DNA of 64,000 nucleotides from assembly GCA_027623325.1 (NCBI GenBank), contig JAQBXY010000011.1:21687-85686 (forward strand), given 5' to 3'. The stretch comes from Gemmatimonadota bacterium (GTDB taxonomy: Bacteria > Gemmatimonadota > Gemmatimonadetes > Longimicrobiales > Gaopeijiaceae). The notes beneath the pieces were generated by a model, which was not told the origin of the DNA, did no database searches, and was given only the letters and a program-made list of their open reading frames with translations. Every line of letters begins with the position of its first letter. Position 1 is the first letter of the stretch. Below, one piece after another: positions 27,160 through 36,751 of the stretch. Position numbers and translations under genes: made by a program.

Positions 27160-27315
27160 CGGCGCTCCCTACATCTGGCAATGGGTGTTCCCGTGGCTGG
27201 GCCGAGAAGGAAGCAAACGGGTGCCCGCCGCGGACGCCAGATGCCCTGCCCTTGCTGCGGCCGCTCCCGCTTCGTACCCGTATCTCTACAACCCGTCCGT
27301 CGATAGGAGCACCGT

Positions 27316-28839
27316 ATGAACCGCCGCCGCGGCACCGCTGTAACCATCGCCCTCGCCGCCGCGGCAGGTGCCGCGTTCGTGCCCGGCGATGAAGTCCTGG
27401 CTCAGGAGCGCCGTCTCGGCACCATCTCCTTTCCGAACTCCGGAAACCATGACGCGCAGCGGCCGTTCATCGAGGGCGTACTGCTTCTGCACTCCTTCGA
27501 ATTCGAGGATGCGGCGCAGGCGTTCCGGGATGCGCAGTCGAAGGATCCCTCCTTTGCGCTGGCGTACTGGGGCGAGGCCATGACGTACAACCATCCGCTC
27601 TGGCAGCAGCAGGACAAGCCCGCCGCCATGGCGGCACTGGGTCGGTATGCCCCGACCCCCGAGGCACGGCGCGCCAAGGCACCGACGCCCCGCGAAGCAG
27701 CCTATATGGTCGCGATCGACGTGTTGTACGGGGCGGGCTCCAAGACGGAGCGCGACCTTGCCTACATGGCTGAGATGGCCCGCATCACCGCCACATACCC
27801 CAGCGACATGGAGGCCCGAGCCTTCTACTCCCTGGCGATCCTCGGAAGCACCGATGGAGAGCGAGACTTCGCCACGTACGTGAAGGCCGCGGCGGCGGCG
27901 GCGCCCGTCCTCGAGGTCAATCCGGACCACCCGGGTGGAGCCCACTACATCATTCATTCCTTCGACGACCCGATCCACGCACCGCTCGGACTGGATGCGG
28001 CCCGCGCCTACTCGGAGATCGCACCGGATGCGGGACACGCACAGCACATGACGTCGCACATCTTCGTCGCGATGGGCATGTGGGACGACGTCGTGGCGGC
28101 CAACATCCGTGCTCGTGACGTTCAGAATGCCCGTCTGGCGGAGCTCGGCCGACCCGCCAACGTGTGCGGCCACTACACGTCGTGGCTGCACTACGGGTGG
28201 CTCATGCGGGCCGACCTGTCGGACGCCGAGCGCGGCATGGCCGACTGTCGGGGGCGTGTCACCAGCGGAACCGCCCGTCCGGACGAGGTGGGCTACTACG
28301 TGAATATGAGAGCGCGACACGTCTTCGATACGCAGGATTGGGCCGCCGCAGAGCGCCTGGGGGCCGACGTCGACCACCCGGCCTACGACTTCGTGACGGG
28401 CTACGCGGCGATCAAGCAGGGTGATCGTGCCGGTGCGGAGCGGGCACTCGCGACGCTACGGACGGCGGAAATGGCAACGGACATGCCACGGCTCACCATC
28501 TCCCGCCAAGAGCTCGAGGCCCTCCTAGCGCTCGATGCCGGAGACGGTCAGCGGGCTCTCGTTCTGTTGCGTGAGGCCGCCGCGATGGAGGAGTCGCTCC
28601 CATTCGAATTCGGCCCGCCGGCCAGTTTCAAGCCTCCCCACGAACTGCTCGGAGAAGTGGCCCTCGCCTTAGGTGACCACACAACCGCGCTCGCGGCATT
28701 CCGAACGGCCTTGGACTTCACGCCCGAGCGTACGACGTCGCTCGAAGGGTTGATCACCGCGGCGCGTGCGCTGGACCAGGTTGCGGCGGCCGAAGATGCT
28801 CAGGCGAGGCTGGACGACATTCGCAAACACTCGAACTAG
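27316..28839 (+). CDS. Exported tetratricopeptide-repeat protein
   Basis: 507 residues with a signal peptide (residues 1 to about 29). It consists largely of TPR-like helical pairs, for example HSFEFEDAAQAFRDAQSKDPSFALAYWG. It also has a conserved non-repeat segment, NPDHPGGAHYIIHSFDDP, then GHAQHMTSHIFVAMGMWDDVV, rich in His and Asp. Proteins of this architecture are frequent in Gemmatimonadota- and Acidobacteria-like genomes. The His cluster could bind metal, but no activity is known. AGGAG lies six bases before the ATG. Confidence 0.8.
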   Translation: MNRRRGTAVTIALAAAAGAAFVPGDEVLAQERRLGTISFPNSGNHDAQRPFIEGVLLLHSFEFEDAAQAFRDAQSKDPSFALAYWGEAMTYNHPLWQQQDKPAAMAALGRYAPTPEARRAKAPTPREAAYMVAIDVLYGAGSKTERDLAYMAEMARITATYPSDMEARAFYSLAILGSTDGERDFATYVKAAAAAAPVLEVNPDHPGGAHYIIHSFDDPIHAPLGLDAARAYSEIAPDAGHAQHMTSHIFVAMGMWDDVVAANIRARDVQNARLAELGRPANVCGHYTSWLHYGWLMRADLSDAERGMADCRGRVTSGTARPDEVGYYVNMRARHVFDTQDWAAAERLGADVDHPAYDFVTGYAAIKQGDRAGAERALATLRTAEMATDMPRLTISRQELEALLALDAGDGQRALVLLREAAAMEESLPFEFGPPASFKPPHELLGEVALALGDHTTALAAFRTALDFTPERTTSLEGLITAARALDQVAAAEDAQARLDDIRKHSN

Positions 28840-29006
28840 TCAGCCAGCCGGACACGGCAGTCGCTCAGCGGAACACGCCGGCCGCTACGTGGTGCAGCGT
28901 CGACAATAGTTTGTCATGCGGCCCCGCGCGAAACTTCCGGGGACCAAGACCCGTCCGATAGCACACGCGCGCGATGGGCAGGAACGTTCTGAGAGGCAGG
29001 CCACCT

Positions 29007-29303
29007 ATGGGTCCAGAGATCTGGATCGCGATGGCCGCCGTGTTCGTGAGCGGCGGAGCGATCGGGTCCGCGGGGACATTCCTCGCTCAGTGGATCCTCA
29101 AGAAGCTCGATACGGGGCCAGCCCCGCAGCGGAACCTCGATGCTGTGGAGCGGGACGCCCTGCGCTCCGAAGTCGCGGAACTACACCGGCATCTCAGGAA
29201 CATGGATGCCCGTCTCGACTTCACCGAGCGACTGCTGGATGGTGCCCTACCGCTGGCACCTCCGCCGGAGCGGTTATCGGCGCCCGAGATCAGCGATTCT
29301 TAG
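29007..29303 (+). CDS. PspB-like single-helix membrane protein
   Basis: About 98 residues: one N-terminal transmembrane helix (IWIAMAAVFVSGGAIG), then a cytoplasmic helix likely to form a coiled coil (ERDALRSEVAELHRHLRNMDARL followed by DFTERLL). The layout recalls the envelope-stress protein PspB, but the similarity is weak and no pspA or pspC is nearby. An upstream ATG at 28974 would add eleven basic residues; the internal ATG has GAGAGG upstream and fits better. Confidence 0.6.
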   Translation: MGPEIWIAMAAVFVSGGAIGSAGTFLAQWILKKLDTGPAPQRNLDAVERDALRSEVAELHRHLRNMDARLDFTERLLDGALPLAPPPERLSAPEISDS

Positions 29304-29347
29304 CGACGGCCAAGATTGACCATTTGAAGTCGCAAGAATAAGAAAGC

Positions 29348-29375
29348 CCTCGACCCAGGCAGGGGTGGGCCGAGG
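29348..29375 (-). terminator. Intrinsic terminator of the HTH-protein gene
   Basis: On the minus strand CCTCGGCCCA pairs with TGGGTCGAGG (10 bp, one G-U) around an 8-base loop, followed by GCTTTCTT. It lies just after the HTH gene's stop codon. Confidence 0.75.
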
Positions 29376-29399
29376 CACATCTGCGACTGCGATCCCGTG

Positions 29400-29822
29400 T
29401 CAGGACTTCTTGCGCTTCTTGGGTTTGCGGCCCTGATTCGGGTGCTCGAGGTGCTTCCAGGTCTCCCCGCGGCGGAGCATGTAAATCGTGCTCGGAGACA
29501 CTCCGAGCTTACGCGCCCACTCGGCTCCCGACGCCTTCCAACGGTCGGCCTTCTCGTCCCAATCATCCAGGACGCGTTGAGCCTGCTTGATCGTCAGCTC
29601 GGCGTGGGGTGAGTTCTCACCACGGAGCCAGACGTTCGAACCGTACCAGCGATCGACCCGCTGGATGGGTCCGGCAACCTTCCGTCCCGTATGGCCCAAG
29701 CAGTAATGCCGGACCTGGTCGACGGAAAATTCGGGGGACATACGGGCGATCTCGGCGTAGAGGAATCCCTCTTCCGCCAACTTCCGCCACTTAACCACCA
29801 AAGCGCCATCTGGCTTCGGCAT
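29400..29822 (-). CDS. Small basic protein with a C-terminal HTH, phage-like
   Basis: 140 residues. The C-terminal part, SGAEWARKLGVSPSTIYMLR then RGETW, is a helix-turn-helix of the kind seen in phage and mobile-element HNH or regulator proteins, ending in a lysine/arginine-rich tail (GRKPKKRKK). The N-terminal half contains a second HTH-like stretch (EIARMSPEFSVDQVRHYCLGH). It stands alone as a transcription unit with its own promoter and terminator. The function is unknown; a DNA-binding accessory protein is likely. Confidence 0.6.
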   Translation of the reverse strand: MPKPDGALVVKWRKLAEEGFLYAEIARMSPEFSVDQVRHYCLGHTGRKVAGPIQRVDRWYGSNVWLRGENSPHAELTIKQAQRVLDDWDEKADRWKASGAEWARKLGVSPSTIYMLRRGETWKHLEHPNQGRKPKKRKKS

Positions 29823-29863
29823 TTCATCTCTCCTAAGGGGGGTCCATCGGATGTGGGAGTCGC

Positions 29864-29893
29864 CTTATACCACTTCGGGCGAGGAAGTTCCAA
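29864..29893 (-). promoter_or_regulatory. Promoter of the HTH-protein gene
   Basis: TTGGAA (29888-29893) and TATAAG (29864-29869) are separated by 18 bp on the minus strand, about 40 bp before the ATG, which is itself preceded by AGGAG at seven bases. Confidence 0.55.
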
Positions 29894-29896
29894 CCG

Positions 29897-30013
29897 TCAG
29901 CCAAGACCCGTCAGCTTGTGCGCGAACCGCTTACGGAACTTAGCGGCTTTGGGCTCAATGGCGACGCGACAATAGGGCTGATTCCGACTTTCGCGAAAGT
30001 ACGCCGTGTGCAC
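29897..30013 (-). CDS. Possible small basic protein, about 38 residues
   Basis: From GTG 30013 the frame reads HTAYFRESRNQPYCRVAIEP and ends KAAKFRKRFAHKLTGLG. The composition is that of a small basic protein rather than a random shadow, and it lies in the 250-bp gap between two minus-strand genes. No SD was recognised. It may be the tail of a longer degraded frame. Confidence 0.25.
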   Translation of the reverse strand: MHTAYFRESRNQPYCRVAIEPKAAKFRKRFAHKLTGLG

Positions 30014-30071
30014 CTTCCGGATTCCCGCCGGGGTTCCCGAGATGGAAGAAGGCGGCGGCGGGGAGCTTCCG

Positions 30072-30881
30072 TCAGCGCCGCACGGTCTCGACGGTCCGGA
30101 GGATCTCCGCGGTAACGAGGCTGGGATCATCCAGGTGGACATCGTGACGGCTTCGGGACGCTGGAATGTGCCGTGCTCCCGTGATGCCCTGCAGGATCGA
30201 CGCGTGGGCCTGTCGATAGCCTTCATTCACGAACCGAGCTGTCCATCCTTCCCCGTCTCGTCGAATGCCGGCAGTAATGACCGTAACCAACATCTGCGGC
30301 AGGCGCCGTCCGCGTAGTCTCTCCCCGACCTCGACTTCGGTCACCCCGTCGTCGTTCGGCGTTCTGCGCGCGTCTGCCCAGATGTTCCACTCCGCCACAG
30401 GCATCCCCGTCCTGATTCGATCGGGTAGATCTTCGTGCGCGGGGTCGACGAGAATGAGGCCCGCCAGATCCCTCGGGCGATCGATCGCGAAGAGCCGAGC
30501 GTATAGGCCACCTATGCCATGTCCGGCGACGACGTAGTCACTGTCGAAGCCCAGCGCGAGGTGAATCCGCCGGATCTCGTCGAGAAGTTCGAACCACCCT
30601 CGCGCCTCGGGGACAGGAAGGCTGCGCCCATTCCCTCGCCGATCGTACGCGCAAGCACCGATTTGCCCGTCGAGGCGCTCCAACACGGGCAGCCAGCTAT
30701 CGGCGGTAGCGCCGCTCCCGTGAAGGAGGAGTGCCTGCCGACGACCGTCCGTACACAGGGCCCGGATCTTCGCGCCATCCACGTCGATCAGAATCTCGTG
30801 AACTCCGGTGGGCCCGGGTCCGGATCCGGATCCGGGCGCAATCGCGAGGGCGAGTAGCCAGTATGCCAGCGCGAGGCTCAT
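30072..30881 (-). CDS. Alpha/beta-hydrolase fold protein with a substituted nucleophile
   Basis: 269 residues with an N-terminal hydrophobic anchor or signal. The fold is typical: oxyanion-side LLLHGSGATADSW, ACAYDRRGNGRS, the nucleophile elbow VVAGHGIGGLYARLF, then LILVDPAHED and a late His (SRHDVH). The elbow should read GHSxGG, but the serine is glycine (codon GGC, one base from AGC). Without a nucleophile the classical esterase mechanism is not possible, so it is either inactive, uses another chemistry, or carries a sequence error. The start abuts the stop of the GNAT gene directly (TAG-ATG). Confidence 0.8.
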   Translation of the reverse strand: MSLALAYWLLALAIAPGSGSGPGPTGVHEILIDVDGAKIRALCTDGRRQALLLHGSGATADSWLPVLERLDGQIGACAYDRRGNGRSLPVPEARGWFELLDEIRRIHLALGFDSDYVVAGHGIGGLYARLFAIDRPRDLAGLILVDPAHEDLPDRIRTGMPVAEWNIWADARRTPNDDGVTEVEVGERLRGRRLPQMLVTVITAGIRRDGEGWTARFVNEGYRQAHASILQGITGARHIPASRSRHDVHLDDPSLVTAEILRTVETVRR

Positions 30882-31730
30882 CTAGGTGTCTGCCTCGTCG
30901 AGGATGTCGACGTCCCGAACGTCGGCCAGCGGCACGAATCCGAGGCGCTGGTAGAGCTCGTTCGAGGTCGGGTTCGACAGGTCGGTGTACAGCACACAAA
31001 ACTCGAGACCTCCGTCGAGCAGCTTCTGGCAGAGGGCCGCCACACAGGCGCTCGCGTACCCCTGGCCCCGCTGCTCGCGGGGCGTGTAGACGTACCCGAT
31101 CCGGCCGCCCCTGGGTGTGCGCCCCTGCGCCACCGCGATGGACATCGGAACTCCGTCCACGTCCCAGAGGTGCAGAGCGCCACTCGCGACCCAGCGGGTC
31201 ACCGAAGCCCGGTCGGTCACGAACTGCGCCCCCGCATCCCGAGCGAAGGCCACCCCCCACTCCACCGCAAGATCGATGTCGGCTTCCTCCGCGGCGCGTA
31301 ACCGGCCCGGGACGATCGGCGGAGGCACCACGCGACCCAACCGATAGAGCCGCTGCTTGAGACCGGGTCGCCATGAACACGAACGCAGTTCGGCCCAGGC
31401 CTCGGCGAGAAGCGTCGCGGACGTGGCAGACCCGAGTATCCCCGGAATCCGGTCGTACACTTCGGCCAGCGCAGCGGCGAGTGGCCTACCCGCATCGGGA
31501 GGCAACTCGGTAATCATCACCTTCCTGGGAGGGGTCCGAATCGCCGCTCCCACGACCGCACCTCCCTGCTCCACAGTCGCATAGAATACGTCATCGTCCG
31601 GGCTCGGCTCGACCGCCTTCACGTAGGCAAGTCCCAGAAGTACGTTGTGCTGATCTTCGGCCCGCAGGAGCCAGGATTCAGCTCGAGCCAGGAAGCCCGT
31701 CGGGCTGGCGTGTCTCACAACCGTGGTCAT
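30882..31730 (-). CDS. GNAT family N-acetyltransferase
   Basis: 282 residues. The C-terminal half carries the GNAT acetyl-CoA site: RIGYVYTPREQRGQGYASAC (RGQGYA matches Q/RxxGxG/A), then CVLYTDLSNPTSNELYQRLGF, the usual final strand and helix. The N-terminal half is a divergent GNAT-like domain. Similar two-domain proteins are annotated only as acetyltransferases; the substrate is unknown. Immediately upstream of the alpha/beta-hydrolase gene, probably one transcript. Confidence 0.85.
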   Translation of the reverse strand: MTTVVRHASPTGFLARAESWLLRAEDQHNVLLGLAYVKAVEPSPDDDVFYATVEQGGAVVGAAIRTPPRKVMITELPPDAGRPLAAALAEVYDRIPGILGSATSATLLAEAWAELRSCSWRPGLKQRLYRLGRVVPPPIVPGRLRAAEEADIDLAVEWGVAFARDAGAQFVTDRASVTRWVASGALHLWDVDGVPMSIAVAQGRTPRGGRIGYVYTPREQRGQGYASACVAALCQKLLDGGLEFCVLYTDLSNPTSNELYQRLGFVPLADVRDVDILDEADT

Positions 31731-31736
31731 ACCGTC

Positions 31737-32792
31737 CTACGCCGATCGGCCCACCTGAAGTTCCCCCGCAACGGCCCGGAAGACGTCGAGAGCGGTGAGC
31801 ACATCCGCGTCCGAGATATCGCGGTGAAGAAGGGCCCGAACCCCGTGAAGACCGTTCGGCAGGACATGGACGCCCTGGGCGTGGCAGAGCGTGGCATACT
31901 GACCGGCGTCGGTAGCGACCGAAAAGCGGACGATGTTCGACTGCACACTGTCGAGGTCGACGGTGATCCCGTCGGTAGCCGCCAAGCCTTCGGCCAACAC
32001 GCGGGCGTTGCGCACGTCCCGAGGGAGATCGGCACGGTTGTGATCCAACGCGTACAGCGCCGCAGCGGCGATGATGCCGGCCTGACGTATGCCTCCCCCG
32101 AGCATCTGCTTGAAACGCCGCGCCCGCTCGACCAGCGTCCGCGAGCCGGCCAGCGCGGAACCGATCGGCGCTCCCAGGCCCTTGCTGAAGCAGACGTTCA
32201 CGGAATCGAAGGGTGCCGCGTAGTCGGCCTCAGCCACACCCGATGCGGCGCTGGCGTGCCACAGCCGCGCCCCGTCCAAATGAAGGGCGAGACCATGTTC
32301 CCGACCGACCGCGCACACGGCACGCAAGCGTTCGAGAGGCCACACCGTGCCACCCCCCGAGTTGCTCGTGTTCTCGACGCAGAGCAGCCGCGCGCGTGGG
32401 CTCAAGCGGTTCGCGTTGAACGGATGGGCCACACCCATCGACATGGCCACCGCGTCGGCGCTGAAGATTCCGTTGACACTGTCGAGCTGCCGCATGGTGA
32501 CACCGCTCACAACGGCTCCTGCGCCTCCTTCGCTGCGAACGATGTGAGCGTTCCGGTCGAGGATGACGAGGTCCCCTGGCTCGGTCTGAGCCCGGATCGC
32601 GATCTGGTTCGACATACTTCCCGTCGGCACCAGGACGGCAGCCTCTTTTCCGAGCAGCTCCGCCACCCTTGCTTCCAGGGCGTTGGCGGTAGGATCGTCT
32701 CCATAGACGTCGTCCCCGACCTCGGCAGCCGCCATCGCGGCACGCATGGCGGGGGTCGGCTTGGTAACGGTATCACTTCGTAGGTCGATCAT
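31737..32792 (-). CDS. ltaE: Low-specificity L-threonine aldolase
   Basis: 351 residues, PLP-dependent, splitting threonine or allo-threonine into glycine and acetaldehyde. The N-terminus [17 protein letters not shown] is diagnostic. [10 protein letters not shown] carries the PLP-pairing aspartate, and the Schiff-base Lys204 is in [23 protein letters not shown] is also family-typical. The start at 32792 gives the usual N-terminus; a longer reading to 32933 adds unconserved sequence. Confidence 0.93.
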   Translation of the reverse strand: MIDLRSDTVTKPTPAMRAAMAAAEVGDDVYGDDPTANALEARVAELLGKEAAVLVPTGSMSNQIAIRAQTEPGDLVILDRNAHIVRSEGGAGAVVSGVTMRQLDSVNGIFSADAVAMSMGVAHPFNANRLSPRARLLCVENTSNSGGGTVWPLERLRAVCAVGREHGLALHLDGARLWHASAASGVAEADYAAPFDSVNVCFSKGLGAPIGSALAGSRTLVERARRFKQMLGGGIRQAGIIAAAALYALDHNRADLPRDVRNARVLAEGLAATDGITVDLDSVQSNIVRFSVATDAGQYATLCHAQGVHVLPNGLHGVRALLHRDISDADVLTALDVFRAVAGELQVGRSA

Positions 32793-32923
32793 GCGGGGAA
32801 GCATCCGGTTCTGGGCCGATGGTGGCAACCCCATGGGTTGACGGATCGAGTCGGCCGGCTCAGATCGAGGGTCGGCGAGCGAGATGCCGGGAGCGTTCGC
32901 AACACCAACCGGAGGAGTCGGTC

Positions 32924-33604
32924 GTGACCTCACGCAGCAAAGAGCGCCTCATTATCGCCTTGTTGTTACCCCTTCTGGGAAGCGCGTGCCGTGGTGCCGA
33001 CGACGATGCCGTACCCCCAACGGTTCGTAGTCCTCTGCTTCAGCCCCAGCGGTACGCTGAGACCGCGCCACCGACGTTCATGGTGCACCTCGAGACGACC
33101 GCGGGAGACGTCACGATTCGCGTCGATCGCGCGTGGGCGCCTCTCGGCGCGGACCGCTTCTACAACCTGGCGAAGGGCGGCTTTTACGACGACAGCCGGA
33201 TCTACCGTGTTCTACCCGGCTTCATGGCGCAGTTTGGACTCAACAGCGATCCGTACGTGAGTCAGGCGTGGAAGACGCAGTTTCTCGTCGATGACCCGGT
33301 CGTCGAGTCCAACACGAGGGGGCGAGTGGCGTTCGCGAAGGGAGGGCTCCATACGCGCACGACGGAGATCTTCATCAGCTACAAAGACAACCGTGCACTG
33401 GACGGCGAAGGGTTCGCGCCGATCGGCGAGGTCGTCGAGGGAATGGACATCGTCGACGCCTTCTATTCCGGGTACGGAGACGGCCCGCCGCGGGGCGACG
33501 GGCCGTATCAGGCAATGGCAGCGGCCAGAGGCAACGAGTATCTCGACGCCGACTTTCCCGAGCTAACGCGGATCGTTCGGGCGACCGTTACGCCGCAGGC
33601 CTAG
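32924..33604 (+). CDS. Cyclophilin-type peptidyl-prolyl isomerase lipoprotein
   Basis: 226 residues from a GTG start with GGAGGAG seven bases upstream. A lipoprotein signal ends in LLGSAC (lipidated Cys22). The cyclophilin domain follows ([72 protein letters not shown]). The FxxQFG and FAPIGEV segments are family landmarks. A periplasmic proline isomerase assisting folding is likely. It has a paralogue at 38758. Its 3' end overlaps the convergent M14 gene by 17 bp. Confidence 0.88.
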   Translation: MTSRSKERLIIALLLPLLGSACRGADDDAVPPTVRSPLLQPQRYAETAPPTFMVHLETTAGDVTIRVDRAWAPLGADRFYNLAKGGFYDDSRIYRVLPGFMAQFGLNSDPYVSQAWKTQFLVDDPVVESNTRGRVAFAKGGLHTRTTEIFISYKDNRALDGEGFAPIGEVVEGMDIVDAFYSGYGDGPPRGDGPYQAMAAARGNEYLDADFPELTRIVRATVTPQA

Positions 33605-36191
33605 AGCCGGACCGATTCACGAGCGCGTTGAAGAAGAACTTGAACGTGCCATGAGTCTGCGCACGGTGTTGTGCGCGGAAACCCAGCATCAGGATCGAGC
33701 CCTGGCCCTTCTCCACGGCGACGATCGCCGCTCGGCTGGCAATCGCTTCCTCGCCCAACAGCCAGCCACTCTGGAGGATGTCACGATCGAGGTAGGTCGC
33801 GACCCTCTGAACGTCCGAGCTGCGGGAGCCAGCGATCGTCTCGTATACCTGTCCGCCGGCCAGGAAGGTCGCGAGCGCGTCCTTGGGCATGCCGTAGGCG
33901 AACGGGTTCGTGTTATCCACTTTGATCTTCAGCGTGGATCCTGGCGACCAGAAGTCATTGCCCGACAATCCGTCGACCGCGTCGTGAACCGGCACGCCGA
34001 GCTCGTCGAGCACGAGTTCACCGGCCTGCGCGAATGAGATGAGCGTGCCGCCGTTCTCGACGAAGGCATCGAGTGCCTCGATGCCTTCCTGGCCGAATCC
34101 GCTGCGGTAGTCCGGCGGAACGGAGTTGGCGTCATCTCCGAAGTCCCCTCCGCCCTCGGTCATCATGCGCTTCGAATCCGCTGGAAGGATGATTACGTCC
34201 CAGCGCTCGTGCAGCTGACCGCGCTGGATCTCCGCGTCCATGATGGTCGTGTACTCGAAGGAGAAGTCCTCGAGCAGCAGGCGGGTCCAGCCCTCGTCCA
34301 TGTTGCCACCGTAGAAGCGCTGATACATCGCGATACGCTGCTGGGACAACGGGTACGTTGCGGCCGATGCGTCTGAGTTCAGCGCCATGAAGTCGACACC
34401 GGTCTCTTCAGCGATCCCACGAATCACGGATGCGTCCGTGTCAGCCGCGACGATGAAATCGCCCATTCGGAAGCCCTCGCCGTCCGACTCGGCTCTACGG
34501 ACCCGGGCACCCGCGGCAAACAGTCGGTTCACGGCTTCGAACGAGTCGTTCAGTCGACCGCTCAAGACGTATCCCGCCGAACCGGGTGTGACGACGCCGC
34601 TCGGGTCGATCTCACTCGTGACCCTGGTCAGGGCGGTTTCGACGGCCGACGCGACCGGGTCCACTCGAACGCCCATGAACTCCGCCAGGTTGTCGGAGGA
34701 CATGTCGTAGGGGCGAATGGGGTCGCCCTCGGTATCGCGAGTAAACGTGTTGTCGGGGTAGAAGGTCTGGCCCAGGAGCCAGCGGATCAGCCCACGCTTC
34801 GGCTGGGCCATGGAAACGACATAACTGCCGCTCGTGTAGACTCGGCCCTCGTGCTGGAAATCACGGGTCGCTCGGTCCAAGGTCACGCCCTGCCCCAGAA
34901 GCTTGTTCACCATCTTCTGCATGGTGAGCGCGTCGTGCTGCTCGGCGGGGATCACGTAGGCCTTTACCTCGCCCTCCAGGCCTCGTTGCGTCTGGCGAGC
35001 TGCCTTGTTGTACGCGTTACGAAGAACCGTCTCTCTGTTCTTCGCTGCCAGCTCGAGCGGCGAGAACGTCGCCACGATCTGACGATCGACGATGTCACGT
35101 ACACGCCACCAGCCACCGAGCCAGGGATTCGGGAACGTCGTCTGCTCCGCGTACTCCGGGAACTGGCGAGAGCCGCCTAGCTGGTCCGGATGGACGAAGA
35201 GCGGCGTCGCGAGTCGCGCGCTGGCCGACTCCGTCAACATGCCGGCGATGTTGTGAAACGGCGTGATCCAGTGGAAACCGAAATGTCCCCACCCCGAATA
35301 AATGGCCGCTCCGATCGCACCCGACAGGTTGGCTTCGTCCATCTTGTAGGCCATGTGTGCGCCGTACCACGTCATCTCCCGCCAAACCAGCGGGTCGCCC
35401 TCGGGACGGATCGGCTCCGCATACGGGGGCAGGTAGATCCTCGCCGTGTAGGGGCCCATCTGATGGTGATCGATAAAGGCCTGGGGCACGAACTCACGGA
35501 ACATGATCTGGGCGCCGTACTGAGATTCGACGGTCGCCTGCATGAACGCGTCGCGATTGTTGTCGTGCCCGATGTAGTGATGATAGAGCTCCGGTGGACC
35601 GGATCCCTCGTACTCGGTCCCCACCCACCGGTTGTACCAATCGGTGACGATGATATTGCCGTCGGGATTGAACGCCGGAATCAGAATCGAAACGGTCTCG
35701 TCGAGGATTTCCTCCATGCCGTCGTCGGTGCGCGTCGCGAACAGGTAGACCACCTCCGCCGCGGTCTGGCTCGCGGCAACTTCGGTGGAGTGGAGCGCGT
35801 ACGACTGCACGAAGATGACCTTGCTGTTCTCGACCGCGGCGTCGACTTCGGCCGGAGTGTGTCCACGCGGGTCGGACAACACCGCGTTCATCCTCTTGAT
35901 CTCTGCGAGATTCGCCAAATTCTCGGGCGACGACGCATAGATCACCAGGAACGGGTTCCCGAGCGTGGAGGGTCCCACGTGCTCCACCACGAGCCGATCA
36001 CTCAGCGCGCCCAAGGTGTCGTAGTACGCAACCAGCCGATCCCAACGAGCGAGTTTCCGATCCGCGCCCATCTGGTGCCCAAAGAACTCCTCGGGGGAGG
36101 GGATCTGCTGGGCGTCGGTCGATCCCGCGAATACGAACGCGGCCGCCGCAATGGCGAGGGAGGTACGGATCAACGTGCGGTACGACTTCAT
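33588..36191 (-). CDS. Secreted M14-family zinc carboxypeptidase, large form (second copy)
   Basis: 867 residues with a signal peptide (residues 1 to about 28, ending TDA-QQ). The M14 zinc motif HSTE is at 134-137, followed by PAFNPDGN, HYIGHDNNRDAFM, FIDHHQMGPYTARIYLPPYA and LTESAS. Gene order of motifs and the C-terminal amidotransferase-like domain match the protein at 346-3087, so the two are paralogues with probably different peptide preferences. The internal ATG places the signal peptide at the N-terminus. Confidence 0.88.
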   Translation of the reverse strand: MKSYRTLIRTSLAIAAAAFVFAGSTDAQQIPSPEEFFGHQMGADRKLARWDRLVAYYDTLGALSDRLVVEHVGPSTLGNPFLVIYASSPENLANLAEIKRMNAVLSDPRGHTPAEVDAAVENSKVIFVQSYALHSTEVAASQTAAEVVYLFATRTDDGMEEILDETVSILIPAFNPDGNIIVTDWYNRWVGTEYEGSGPPELYHHYIGHDNNRDAFMQATVESQYGAQIMFREFVPQAFIDHHQMGPYTARIYLPPYAEPIRPEGDPLVWREMTWYGAHMAYKMDEANLSGAIGAAIYSGWGHFGFHWITPFHNIAGMLTESASARLATPLFVHPDQLGGSRQFPEYAEQTTFPNPWLGGWWRVRDIVDRQIVATFSPLELAAKNRETVLRNAYNKAARQTQRGLEGEVKAYVIPAEQHDALTMQKMVNKLLGQGVTLDRATRDFQHEGRVYTSGSYVVSMAQPKRGLIRWLLGQTFYPDNTFTRDTEGDPIRPYDMSSDNLAEFMGVRVDPVASAVETALTRVTSEIDPSGVVTPGSAGYVLSGRLNDSFEAVNRLFAAGARVRRAESDGEGFRMGDFIVAADTDASVIRGIAEETGVDFMALNSDASAATYPLSQQRIAMYQRFYGGNMDEGWTRLLLEDFSFEYTTIMDAEIQRGQLHERWDVIILPADSKRMMTEGGGDFGDDANSVPPDYRSGFGQEGIEALDAFVENGGTLISFAQAGELVLDELGVPVHDAVDGLSGNDFWSPGSTLKIKVDNTNPFAYGMPKDALATFLAGGQVYETIAGSRSSDVQRVATYLDRDILQSGWLLGEEAIASRAAIVAVEKGQGSILMLGFRAQHRAQTHGTFKFFFNALVNRSGSRPAA

Positions 36192-36282
36192 GAGGGCTCC
36201 TCGGATCGTCGGCTGGGAGAGACAGCCTAGGAAGTGCACGCCCGCACGACAAGCCTCCAGGGGGAGGGCTCCTCGATTCGCC

Positions 36283-36744
36283 CTAGGTGGACTTCTCGCG
36301 GCGGACGTCCCTGCCCCTCTCGTATGAAGATACGAATGTCTCCATCGGGACCGATCCGATCGCATCGCCGATTACGTCGAGCGGCAGATCGTCCAGCTTC
36401 TTGAAGCGCACGCAGGACTTGCCGACGTCGTATCGCTTACCGGAAGCGCGGTACGCTGACTCGAAGCGGTCGCGTGCACCATCATCGGTATAGACGGCCG
36501 AGAGGTAGACTGCCATGTGGTTCTTCTGTGAGGCCAGGGCGGCGTACAGGAGTGGCTGATCGTTGTACGTGTCGGGGTAGACCGCCAAAGGCACCTGGTA
36601 CGCGATCATCCCCCAGTTCATCACCTCTTCGTAGCCCGGGGGGAGCGCCTTGAGGACCACCTCGCGCACGGCCTCGATCGCCTCCCGGCGGGCCGGCGCG
36701 AGTTCGTCGAGATACTGTCGAACGGTCTTGGCTTCTGAACGCAT
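36283..36744 (-). CDS. DUF1801 family protein
   Basis: 153 residues, the YdhG/DUF1801 fold: TVRQYLDELAPARREAIEAV, then LPPGYEEVMNWGMIAYQVP, MAVYLSAVYTDDG, VGKSCVRFKKLDDLP. Cytosolic, unknown function, related to a fold found in iron-binding frataxin-like proteins. ATG 36744 has AGGAG four bases upstream. It starts 8 bp after the DksA-like gene and belongs to its operon. Confidence 0.85.
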   Translation of the reverse strand: MRSEAKTVRQYLDELAPARREAIEAVREVVLKALPPGYEEVMNWGMIAYQVPLAVYPDTYNDQPLLYAALASQKNHMAVYLSAVYTDDGARDRFESAYRASGKRYDVGKSCVRFKKLDDLPLDVIGDAIGSVPMETFVSSYERGRDVRREKST

Positions 36745-36751
36745 AGTTCTC

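Noticed and set aside
35190..36230. 346-codon frame antisense to the second M14 peptidase
   Set aside because: Shadow frame with Arg/Val/His bias; no recognisable domain.
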